Positions 54,201 to 60,794 of a stretch of 64,000 nt of DNA are shown one piece after another. The position numbers and the translations under genes were made by a program. Numbering within the stretch: position 1 is the stretch's first letter; each line of letters starts with the position of its first letter. The DNA is from Streptomyces sp. NRRL F-5123 (GTDB lineage: Bacteria; Actinomycetota; Actinomycetes; Streptomycetales; Streptomycetaceae). The stretch is taken from the NCBI RefSeq assembly GCF_000721495.1, contig NZ_JOHY01000035.1, positions 9,230-73,229 of the forward strand, given 5' to 3'. The notes below the pieces were generated by a model, which ran no database searches, was not told the origin of the DNA, and was given only the letters and a program-made list of their open reading frames with translations.

Positions 54201-55141
54201 CAGTGCCAACCGGCACCATGGGCAGTGGCTCCCAGCCTCTCGGTGGCGGCGGCCCAGGCACCGCGGACGACCCCCACGGTGGCGGAGGCCACAACGGCCA
54301 CACCCAGCCCGTCACCCACCACCCGAAGCCCCCGCCACCTCCGCGCGACCCCTGCGCCCACCAGCACTGCGTCGTACCGCCCGGCCCCACGCTCCTCCCA
54401 TACATCGCCCTCCCCGTCGGCCTGACGGCGGTGAACGGCGCAGTCGCCGTGGCCGAGGATGTCGCCCTGGACTTCGGCGCCTGGGCCGTCGAAAATGCCG
54501 TGGACGGCGTGGCCGACCTGCTGGGCACCGGTGACGACCCTGCCCCCGACCCGGAGCCCGAGCCCGAGCCGAACGGCCGCGGCGGCGACCGCGGCCCCGA
54601 AAACAGGGCACCCTCAACATGCCTCGACAACCCGATCCCCGGCTCGGATCCGAACGTCAAGAACGGTGGCTGGGAGTACTACGCTCCGACCGGTTACGGC
54701 GGGCGATCGCAAGGAGCCGTCATCTGTGCGGCTCATAAGAACAAGATGGGATACAACAAGGCCGGTGAGCCGGCGGGGAACGTCGAGGCTCAGCGAAAGG
54801 CAGTCCAGTACGGTGGGAAGGTTAACAGCTGCCACCTTGGTCCCTCGGTTCTCGGGGGTCGCGGGCTCAGGGCGAACGTCGCGGCATGCTGGCGCAAGAC
54901 CAATACGGACAACGGCTCCAGTATGCGCACCTTCGAGAAAAAGGCGGAGCAAGCCTCAATGGCCGGTAACGTGGTCATGTACACAGGTCTCCCCGACTAC
55001 GCGACCGGGAAGAGCACGATACCCATCGGGTTCTACCTCGGTTACATGGCTCAGGATCCGGCCACTGGGGTGGTTGTAAGCTCAGGCACCACGTATGTCC
55101 GCAATGACGGCCAGGGACTCCTGCCCAATCTCGGCAACTGA
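45299..55141 (+). CDS. Secreted Rhs protein with C-terminal nuclease-like toxin
   Basis: 3280 residues from ATG 45299. In order: a signal peptide (VSLTVSLGLVAGVAVPVG), a DNRLRE-type domain (about 375-560, DDNSDTYVESPYNQDFSG), a beta domain (560-680), FG-GAP-like repeats GDFNGDG (about 870-1110), a LamG-like domain (1240-1480), and RHS/YD repeats (1480-2890) ending in the core motif ARWYDPTTGAFDSRD and ANADPLDVTDPTG. After a proline-rich hinge and a hydrophobic helix, the tip (about 3100-3280) has VNSCHLGPSVLGGRGLRANV and KTNTDNGSSMRTFEKK, which fits the HNH/DNA-RNA non-specific endonuclease pattern (catalytic His, following Asn residues). The tip is less GC-rich than the repeats, as expected for exchanged toxin tips. 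Confidence 0.88.
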   Translation: MRAWGLWLRRVSLTVSLGLVAGVAVPVGTTFAQGVPASAPQKVAGSAPTQRSGTASGRSHKASAAATAAAKKLGGSGAVPSPKGALPPEADVKPVALPGKAAAQPDLVDVLPAEAKPQPHGYDAATSHEVTSQRGKYVQTFANADGTSTTRVYKDPQFYETSDGSWEPVDTTVSAAAVERSAFISGPMTTTSGWAVDSSQSPLSFAPTAAGDPVVTMRLDDSHSVGYGVAGAAAVPGQASGDSVSYADARPGADLELRATATGVKEDVVLKSADAPADWVFPLRLEGLTASQAADGSVVFTDEAGTARASLPKGWMEDSAVDPHSGDGEISTAVTLSLVTYQGAPAVRMHADEAWLHDAARVFPVRIDPTVVGSVDDNSDTYVESPYNQDFSGDLELKIGTYDGGAHKANAFMKFDSVSTSLKNQYVLGAQLYMYNTWAYSCTAASVSAYPVTQSWTSTSATTYPGPSVGSALGSASFARGWRPDGVTSSSCPAKWEPVNLGTAGKTLVEGWTHGKANYGLALKASTSSSTGWKKIVSANNGTGDPYLSITYTKYGAAYTLSSASPKPPVTGSQDGKVSVKVTNLGTDTWTSSNGYKLGYKVYGYSSGKLITTNTAAAAMPSNVAPNASITLNPTIKALPPGKYLIDWDMYSGSTAFSSQSVPVGKMALTVPAVAPTVSNVLPPSGYSAQTLSPQLTVIASDNNGAGLTYHYTVLDGTTTVADSGAITDHVWTVPQTRLQWGKTYTWKVVVADSQASQTIGPSTLLTQVPQPPVASHLGTTGGDHGFNAEVGNFTTSATDASVATVGPDLTVGRTYNSLDAGTTHAFGAGWSSRFDMKVTADDDGSGNEVVTYPNGQQQRFGRSFMTLTQMIGVGDLTGDGLNDMAAVDPVTGALWLYLGPDFSGTERIKIGSGGWTGMSQLTGGDFNGDGIGDVIGEQTSTGILYLYTGRSDGVLNNRVQLTTGWGGYSGTISADYNGDGKRDLVAIDSATGNLWLWPGTGTGTFGTKAQIGNGWLPYRLVTGGDFNGDGKADLLAANSTTGDLYIWAGHGDTKFDAKLQTGDSWNSVAQIAWVGDQTGDGTDDFLAMWTNQDLLLYKGPDFSGFTMKGIIYGSYVSPAGQFASLVGTVGGGWRLTDKSKTVYTFDTAGRLAKITDLDHISETLSYGSSGKLDTVTNTTSGRSLHVTWNGAHIGTIATDAVNGSPLTWTYGYDGDDLTQVCSPTSATACTSYSYGSGSHYRTQVLDASPNTYWRLGESADDGTDAGDEVDVNQGGKDGTYSSVTLGSGGALAGTDATAATFNGTSSSVRLPDGSVQNGGSYLAAELWFKTTKPGPLLEYEDKALGSTTTPTNYVPALYVGADGKLRGQFGNGKVEPITTAAAVTDGAWHHAALTGEGTVQRLYLDGAQAGTLNDTPIKSVDKPYTYVGAGWFNTGWPSTPFTTKYGYFDGQIQDVALYNHTLGAQVVQSHYTARTAADELTEVTLPSGNTAWSVDYDNGVDRVSDVTDPQGGTWQLGTTSVAGSGTDLTRTVTVTDPSGNEQAYDYDPLNGGRATGYSLTDGSSRSYTYDTGGFLSTTTDENGHSVTQTNDARGNMLSRTTCRDESATTCYTSYYAYYLNAADPTDLRNDKVTAVRDARSASATDNTYLTGYTYTADGQVDSVTGPAGSGCPTGCKTNRTYTDGTEPAVGGGTTPAGLLKTATNGQSGGTTAYAYDAQGDLAKTTDPAGLVTAYSYDPIGRILTQTDISDSVPAGATTTYTYDANSRIATRTDPAAGNAVDGTTHRARTSYTYTDDGQVQSQTVSDLTGGDEARTTTYDYDAQDRVNTLTDPAGLVTNYDYDQFGNRTSVTTGVGTDQETETDYTYNLRGEQTGTTLKDWTGDPAHPSDPQDLVLESRAYDPAGRLGSVTDAMGRTTSYTYYADDTRATVTATGYHDPDTGAVRDITLESDTYDGAGHLVKQVTGGTKPVETDYTVDPAGRTTRTVVDPGGLNRAVTSAYDPLGDVVSATRTGGGATEQTEATYDALGHPLSATVHNNSQDLTTTWTYDRRGLPLTMVDPLGNTAGNSPADHTTSYTYDTLGRLTATSQPAVQNETYGRQPATTHPTSTVGYNNFGEQTHTADPDGNTATTTYDADGRATKVSSAAYTAPGSDTPVHVTGTTTYDALGQVHTVADAFGNTTTYTYDQLGHLTQQTQPGLLKADGTREDGGVSSFGYDLDGEQLSATDPTGAQVQATYDDLGRQITSTQVERYPAPGRYLTSTMRYDDAGNLVRSALPGMDVTVDSQTTVTAYDALGEATGTTDPDGRTVHAGYDLDGRTVSTTLPSGLTTTTAYDAAGRQTGTAQSKGGTTLRSAAIGYDPNGNATSVTDYATPPHTTTYAYDAANRLIQQVEPGNGTTPITTTFGYDPAGNRTRFTDGRGNATWYTFNTLGLPESTIEPATATAPDPADRTWTTAYDKAGQAVTATEPGGVKQTSAYDALGRVTSSTATGGGTETGGHLFTYDLAGRILTAATDAQATPDAFTYNDRGQLLTATGPSGVSSYTYDDAGQMTAGTSAAGTATYTYDNAGQLTGVAEPLTGAALSYHYDQDGNPDKVGYGTGKDTRTFGYDTLDRLTSDTLTTPAGATVAATTYGYDTNDQLTTRTTTGTAGAGTDTYTYDPSGRLSSWTRGTTTTDYGWDASGNLVKNGTTTADYDEQNHRTSDSTGATYTYSPRGTLTTVTGGDHPRTYTYDAFDRMTAAGGTTYTYDALDRLTTRGSTAFTYAGASTQITTDGTAAYTYDPAGHLIALDQNGTVTLAYSNTHGDVTATFTPDATTPGASTAYNPLGTPTATTGTTPALGYQGAWTDPTTGQVDMNARWYDPTTGAFDSRDTYQLDPNPSTQANRYTYANADPLDVTDPTGHKGKGGGKGGKYPVPDLCEFEPLWMAVVCELGDIQKTETVDHCKIVHCPDPSPNPYHGSPNYSPSVPTGTMGSGSQPLGGGGPGTADDPHGGGGHNGHTQPVTHHPKPPPPPRDPCAHQHCVVPPGPTLLPYIALPVGLTAVNGAVAVAEDVALDFGAWAVENAVDGVADLLGTGDDPAPDPEPEPEPNGRGGDRGPENRAPSTCLDNPIPGSDPNVKNGGWEYYAPTGYGGRSQGAVICAAHKNKMGYNKAGEPAGNVEAQRKAVQYGGKVNSCHLGPSVLGGRGLRANVAACWRKTNTDNGSSMRTFEKKAEQASMAGNVVMYTGLPDYATGKSTIPIGFYLGYMAQDPATGVVVSSGTTYVRNDGQGLLPNLGN

Positions 55142-55153
55142 AAGTTCGGAGCG

Positions 55154-55765
55154 ATGACAAACAGGGATTTGGAGCAGCTTACTCGGCTGCTGCCGCCACC
55201 CGCGGAGGACGTCTCCGCGCCACCGTGGGGCCAGTCCAGGGCGGACGTGGGGTTCGATTTCCCCTCGGACTACCGGGCTTTCGTCGACCTGTACGGCGGG
55301 GGCCACATCGGGGGGCCCGACTCCTTTGAGACGTTTGATATCTATGCTCCGTCCGCCGTCCCGAGGCGGCCTGGGGAACCCGGTGGATTCGAAGCCTTCG
55401 TGGCATGGCACACCTCGGAGTTCGCGTCGATGTTCGAGGGCGCCGACGCAGATTTCTGGGGTGGAACCGTCTATCCGATGTATCCCGCCCCAGGGGGTCT
55501 GCTGACGTGGGGCGAGAACGAGCAGGGAGACTTGTTCTGGTGGCTCACGGAGGGGGACGACCCGGATGCTTGGCCGGTGGTGATGTGGGCCCGGGGACCC
55601 GCGACCACGTACCGGTTCGACGTTGGCATGGTCAGGTTCCTGTACTCCATGGTCAGTGGCGATACGCTCAGCCCGGAGTGGCTGCATTTGTCGCAGCCCC
55701 GGTGGGTGCTGACCTCGGACTGGCGACAGCGCGGCCTCAACGTCTCTGCCGACCCGTCAAGTTGA
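55154..55765 (+). CDS. SUKH (SMI1/KNR4) immunity protein
   Basis: 203 residues from ATG 55154, with GGAG just upstream and only 12 bp after the rhs stop. The SMI1/KNR4 pattern is clear: VGFDFPSDYRAFVDLYGGGH IG, then PSAVPRRPGEPGGFEAFVAW, GGLLTWGENEQGDLFWWLTE and a tryptophan-rich C-terminal half. SUKH proteins neutralise nuclease toxins, and are typically encoded straight after the toxin gene. The pair forms a contact-dependent or secreted antagonism module. Confidence 0.88.
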   Translation: MTNRDLEQLTRLLPPPAEDVSAPPWGQSRADVGFDFPSDYRAFVDLYGGGHIGGPDSFETFDIYAPSAVPRRPGEPGGFEAFVAWHTSEFASMFEGADADFWGGTVYPMYPAPGGLLTWGENEQGDLFWWLTEGDDPDAWPVVMWARGPATTYRFDVGMVRFLYSMVSGDTLSPEWLHLSQPRWVLTSDWRQRGLNVSADPSS

Positions 55766-55934
55766 GTCGCGCCGCAGTGCCTGGCCTCCGAGCTCGCCGC
55801 ACGCGGGCGCGTGTCTGACCAACGACCTTTCTGGCTCTCTGGTGGTGACGGAACGTGTGAGGGTCGTTGACTTTCGCGTGAATGATGTCAGCGGTCTTGT
55901 ACAGGCGGTCTTTCGGGTCTCTCTCCCGTGGTCA

Positions 55935-56160
55935 TCGAGAGGCAGCCGTCCCGGCGGGCAGCACCAGCAGCGCAAGGCCGCTTTCAAAGACCTGTGCACC
56001 CAGTGTCCGTTGCGCCAGCGGTGCACCAAGGCCAAAGCCGGACGGATCCTGACCATCCGCCCGCACCACGACCTCCAGTCCGCCGCCCGCCACCAGGCCG
56101 CCACCGACCTCGGATGGCAGGCCGACTATCGCCGCTGGAGACCACCAGCCGAACGCTGCT
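55935..56160 (+). pseudogene. IS1182-type transposase fragment
   Basis: The plus frame reads AAFKDLCTQCPLRQRCTKAK, AGRILTIRPHHDLQSAARHQ and WQADYRRWRPPAER, the zinc-binding C-terminal region of IS1182-family transposases. There is no start, no DDE core before it and no tail after it. The fragment stops where the neighbouring DDE transposase element begins, so it was probably the insertion target. Confidence 0.75.
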
Positions 56161-56186
56161 CCTGCCGAAAATGTCATCCGTGCAGG

Positions 56187-57279
56187 TCACGCGGCATGTT
56201 CGTATTCGTGGAGGATGCCGCCGAGTCGGTCGCGTCGTCGGATGTCGAGGTGGTCGATCTGCCTCGTTTTCGCGGCTGGTGTCGGGGGTGGTTGGAGGGG
56301 ACGGGCGTTCGCGATGCCCTGGTGCGGTCGGTGGGAGTTGTAGTGCTCCTCGAACTCCCGTAGGGCGTGCAGCAGGTGGCGGTGGTTCCAGATCAGGGTG
56401 CGGTCGAGGAGTTCGCGGCGGCAGGTCTGCACCCACCGTTCCATGATCGCGTTCATGCGCGGGACTCGGATGCCGCTGAGTACGACCTGGATCGCCGCGT
56501 CGTTGAGGATGGTGTCGAACAGGGCGGGGAACTTCCCGTCCCGGTCGCGGATCAGGAACCTCGTCCGGCAGCCGGCGTCCTGTAGGTCCATGACGAGGTT
56601 CCTCGCGGCTTGTGTCACCCATACCGCGGTCGGGTGGGCGGTGGCGCCGAGGATCCGGATGCGGCGGCTGGCGTGCTCGATCACCGCGAATCCATACAGT
56701 CGTGTCCCAGACAAGGTGACGGTCTCGAAGAAGTCGCAGGCCAGTAGGGCGTCGACCTGGGAGCGCAGGAAGTCTGCCCATGTGCTGGAGGTCCGCTCGG
56801 GTGCAGGGTCGATGCCGGCGTCCTTGAGGATCTCCCAGACGGTGGATGCGGCAACCTTCACGTTCAGGACGAGGAGCTCGCCGTGGATGCGGCGGTATCC
56901 CCAGCTTGGGTTCTCCCGGGCGAGTCGCAGCACCAGGAGTCGGATGGAGCGCACGGTCCGTGGCCGTCCCGGGCGCTTCGGTCGGGACATGGCGGCGTGG
57001 CGGCGTGCGACCAGGTCGCGGTGCCAGCGCAGGACCGTGTCCGGGCGTACCAGCAGTCGCAGTCCGCGCAGCGCGTCCCGTGGTAGCCGGTGCAGCAGGG
57101 CGGCCAGGAACGCGCGATCGCTTCGTGTGAACCGGACTCGCTCCGAGCTGACGTTCGAGCACCATGATCTGATGCCGCAGCGCGAGGATCTCAGTGTCCC
57201 GCTCCCGATCGCTCATGGGGAGCAGACGTAGCATCGCGAACGCGTTCGTCACGGTCAGATAGGCCAGTCGAAGCAGCAC
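56187..57279 (-). pseudogene. Frameshifted DDE transposase (IS481/IS3-like)
   Basis: The family is usually one ORF of about 360 residues. Here the start (MLLRLAYLTVTNAFAMLRLL, ILALRHQIMVLERQLG) is in one frame from 57279, and the rest (RAFLAALLHRLPRDALRG, then WGYRRIHGELLVLNVKV, ACDFFETV, FLIRDRDGKF and MNAIMERWVQTCRREL) is in another. The break is near 57133-57142, a one-base change. The DDE residues (D in ACDFF, D in LIRDRD, E in IMERW) are intact in the second part, and an ATG at 56990 could still give a 267-residue product. Confidence 0.85.
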
Positions 57280-57571
57280 AGCTGATCATCATTCCCTGGC
57301 CTCACCGTCCATGCCAGGGCCTTCGAGCGGCCGCCCCTACCTGAACATGCCGCACCTCGCACACCCTCCCACCAGGGCGGATGGGGTTATCGGCAGGGGC
57401 AGCGCCGGAAGCCAACTTCGCGGCGGGGCGGGGCACCACGATAGGGCCCCGGCGCCGGGGCGAGACCCGGGGTCTCGACCCCACCTGGTTCCGGAAGAGC
57501 GGGGCGGCGCAGGCCGAGCCCCGTTTCCCGCGGCGCGCACGAAGCACGCCGCGGCCCTGCGAGCACGGGAG

Positions 57572-58249
57572 ATGATCTTGAACGCAAGGCGCACCATCGC
57601 GCGCAGCCTCATCGCCGCCGCGTCGGCCGCTCTCCTGGCCCTCGGATTCTCCGGCGAGGCCGCTGCCGCCTATCAGTACGTGTGGGTCTACAACTCGGGC
57701 GGCGGTACCTGCGTGTCGAACTACTCTGAGGTCACCACCGGTACCGGTGGCTCATATGTGAGCAGGGCCGGCGCGTGGAACAACGGATGCAGCAACAACT
57801 ACTACGCTGCGGCCGGCGACCTGGCCGTCGACACCATGCCGCTGTGGTACGACTTCGGCACGTCCACCTGGATCGTGTGCTTCGAAAGCGGCTGGTTCAT
57901 CAATCTGTCCGCCGGCCAGCAGGTATCGATCACCGGCAGCGGGTTGAAGTACCGATGCGGCGTCGACAAGTGGTACGCCAACAACACCGGCGCCTACGCA
58001 TACGTCAACGGCTCCATGCACGGCGGCTGGTACCCCTCCGGAAACGAATGGCTTGCCGCCGACGGCCTCGCTGCCAGCAAACCTCCGGCCGAGCCCAAGA
58101 TCAGCGCCGCCACCGCGATCCGCACCGGCCAGGTCCGTATCGGCAGCCCGACCGGCCCCAAGGCCACCAAGGCCCAGCTCCAGCCCGCACCGGGCCGCAA
58201 CGCGGCCGGCATTCCCCAGGCACTGCAGGTCGCGGTCACCGTGAAGTAG
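57572..58249 (+). CDS. Small secreted protein
   Basis: 225 residues from ATG 57572; a longer frame runs upstream, but this start leads straight into the signal peptide (RTIARSLIAAASAALLALGF, cleavage near GEAAAA). The mature part has four cysteines (GTCVSNY, NGCSNNY, IVCFES, YRCGVDK) and many tyrosines, tryptophans and glycines, which suggests a compact disulfide-bonded extracellular protein. A lysine/alanine tail ends it. No family recognised. It stands between two transposase remnants. Confidence 0.65.
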   Translation: MILNARRTIARSLIAAASAALLALGFSGEAAAAYQYVWVYNSGGGTCVSNYSEVTTGTGGSYVSRAGAWNNGCSNNYYAAAGDLAVDTMPLWYDFGTSTWIVCFESGWFINLSAGQQVSITGSGLKYRCGVDKWYANNTGAYAYVNGSMHGGWYPSGNEWLAADGLAASKPPAEPKISAATAIRTGQVRIGSPTGPKATKAQLQPAPGRNAAGIPQALQVAVTVK

Positions 58250-58705
58250 CCCCCGCCGGCCCGGCCACGACTGCCGGCACGGGCAGCGAATTCCGGGGTG
58301 CCGCCTCGGCGGCACCCCGGTCACGGCCTCCCGCGGCTGGCCACTGCCACCTGTGGTGCGGGCACGCCGCGCGTGGGGACTCACAGAGGACTGCCGCTGG
58401 CCCAGCGCCAGGCCGGGTACTGGACGCCGCCCGACCAGCGGCCGAGCAGGACGCCCTCACCCGCCTCGCCGACACCTGCCCCGACACGACCCTCGACGTG
58501 CCCGTCGCCTGAGGCCGGCACGACGAAGCCCCGTCACCAGTCCGGCGGGGCTGTTCTACGGTCCGAGCGTCGCGCCCTGCAGTTCGTCCTCCGAGCACAC
58601 GTGGTCGCCAGTACTGCGGTGTCCGAGATGATGGGGGCGCGGCTCCCCAGTGTTCCAGCAGAACCAGTACGCGTAGTCGCGGTTGCTGAGATACAAGACG
58701 GTGGG
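58250..58705. other. Gap with possible gene remnants
   Basis: No complete gene. On the plus strand a frame ending at 58512 reads AEQDALTRLADTCPDTTLDV, and on the minus strand a frame ending at 58556 reads LYLSNRDYAYWFCWNTGEPR. Both look like natural protein ends but lack starts, so they may be scars of genes broken by the IS5-type element. Confidence 0.4.
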
Positions 58706-59248
58706 TCAGGGCCCGGGCACGGCCACGTCCCGGTCCTGGACACAGGCGCTGGTGACGGTGACCGCCAGGAGCAGGCCGAGAGTGTCGACGACCAGGTGCC
58801 GTTTGCGGCCGGTGACCTTCTTCCCGGCGTCGTAGCCGCGACTCGCGGCGGCGACGTGCCAGGACGCCTTCACGCTCTGCGAGTCCACGATCGCCGCCGT
58901 CGGGTGTTTCTTGCGTCCGGCCGCCCAGCGGTCCTGCTCCCGCAGGGCGTCGTGGAGGAGGTCGAGGAATCCGTTCTCCCGCCACCGCCTGAAGAAGCGG
59001 TAGACCGCCTTCCGGGGCGGGAGGTCCACCGGCATCGCGGTCCACCTGATCCCGTTGTCGGTCAGGTAGAGGATCGCGTCGATCATGACGCGGTGGCAGT
59101 AGCCCTCTGGCCTTGCGCCGTGTCCGCGCAGCCAGGCCGGCACCGGGATCAGCCGGCGCACCAGCCGCCACTGCGCCCGGTTCAGATCCGAGGGATACGC
59201 CCTCGCCCGCCACGTGCCGTCACCGGCGTTCCCGGCCGTATGGGCCAT
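58706..59248 (-). pseudogene. Truncated IS5-family transposase
   Basis: From ATG 59248 the N-terminal two thirds of an IS5-type transposase are intact: YPSDLNRAQWRLVRRLIPVP, AILYLTDNGIRWTAMPVDLP, VYRFFRRWRENGFLDLLHDA, TAAIVDSQSVKASWHVA, KKVTGRKRHLVVDTLGLLLA. The frame stops after CVQDRDVAVPGP, about 90 residues short of the usual end, so the conserved last part of the catalytic core is missing. The element is therefore dead. Confidence 0.8.
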
Positions 59249-59468
59249 GCAGTCACAACGATGACCAGCCGACTTGCCCGGCATGCCGATTTCGATGTAC
59301 TGGGACGCATCAACGGGGCCTCGTTCCGGGCGTGTTCTGGATCTCGACAATCCACACGCTAGAACTGGGCGCCGTTGTCCTGTCCCGCCCTTCACCCCTC
59401 GGGCGACCCCTCGCACACCCGTCCCATCGCGCTCCCCGACCAACCGGATTCGCGAAGGGCTCTTACCC

Positions 59469-60720
59469 AGGTGGCCGGCGGCACCGCCAACTACGCGCAC
59501 CACGCCGGAGACTGGAAGGGTGCGACGACCACGGTCGCCGCGGTGACCGTGGCGGTGTGGGCGCTCGCACGCGCCGTCAGGCGCCTGGAGCCGGTCGCCT
59601 TGCTGATCGCCATGGTGGTGGTGAGCGTCGGTGTCGCCCTGCTGGGCACGGATGTGGAGCTGGTGAAGGGGATCGCCTCGATCCCGGCGGCCCTGCCGTC
59701 GTTCTCCGCGCCGGACCTGTCGGCCGTGCCCGGGCTGGTGGGAGGGGCGTTCTCGGTGGCACTGGTCGCTCTCGCGCAGGCCGCGGGTATCACGCCGTCG
59801 ATGCCGAACCCGGACGGCACGCGCTCTGACGTCAACGGCGACTTCCGCTCCCAGGGATACGCCAACCTCGCCGGCGGGCTGTTCCAGGCCATGCCGTCGG
59901 GCGGCTCGCTCTCGCGCACGGGTGTCGCTGTCTCCGCTGGGGCCCGCACCCGCTGGGCCGGGGTGATCTCCGGCGCCTTCCTCGCCCTGATCGTGCTCCT
60001 GTGCGGGTCGCTCGCCGAACGCATCCCCAGCCTGTCATCGGCGGCCTGATCCTCGTCGTCGGCGGCGAGCTGATCTGGGGCAAGCGCCACGACATCATGC
60101 TCGTGCTGCGCACTTCCTGGATGTCGTCGGGGGCGATGATCCTCACCTTCCTGGCTACCACCCAGCTCCCTCTGCAGCAGGCGATCGTCCTGGGGGCTGT
60201 CCTGTCTCTTCTTCTGTACTGCGTGCAGGCAGCCCGTCAGGCCCGACTCGTCGCCCTCCACCGGGTCCCCGGCAGCCCCGGTGGCCCCGGGCGCTGGGAG
60301 ACCGCAGACCCGCCCGCGCACCTGAGGCCGGGCACGGTCACCGTCCTGGACTACGCGGGGTCATCGTTCTTCGCCGAACTGCCCCGCATCGAAAAACAGC
60401 TCCCTGCGACCGACGACGCACGGGGGGCGGTGCTGGTCCTGGTCGTCAGGGCGCTGCCCGACGTGCCGTCCTCGGCCATGCTCAAGATCCTCGACCGCTG
60501 CACCGCCCGCCTCGCCGAGCAGGGCGGCCGGCTGATCCTGTGCGGCGTGCAGCCCGCCTTCGCGCAGCTCCTGGAGCGCTCAGGTCTGGCCGGGCGGCTC
60601 GGCCGGGGCGGCATCGTTCCCGCCACGCAGGAACTGCTCGGCCCTCTGGAAGCCGCGTATGCCGACGCCTCCCGCTGGGCCGGGAAGCGTTCATCCGAAC
60701 AGCCCCCTGCGTCTGGCTGA
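59469..60720 (+). pseudogene. Broken SulP anion transporter with STAS domain
   Basis: The N-terminal third is missing at the IS5 side. The remaining membrane part (LIAMVVVSVGVALLGTDVEL, LVGGAFSVALVALAQAAGI, GLFQAMPSGGSLSRTGVAV) ends out of frame at 60049. The next part continues in a second frame from VIGGLILVVGGELIWG and includes the STAS domain (VTVLDYAGSSFFAELPRIEK, LILCGVQPAFAQLLERSGL). The shift lies near 60022-60035, a single-base deletion. SulP proteins move sulfate or bicarbonate across the membrane. Confidence 0.85.
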
Positions 60721-60794
60721 CCGGCCCCGGTCCGGTGAGGCTGGACAAGGAGCACGCCGGCACGACCGGTGCGGCCGGCGAGGGAGGAAGAGCC

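Noticed and set aside
56163..57290. Terminal inverted repeats of the DDE element
   Set aside because: The two ends share only a few scattered bases by eye; no dependable inverted repeat or target duplication could be drawn.
60540..60794. Longer start for the sulfatase
   Set aside because: The extension overlaps the STAS part of the SulP pseudogene; the ATG at 60795 has a strong binding site.
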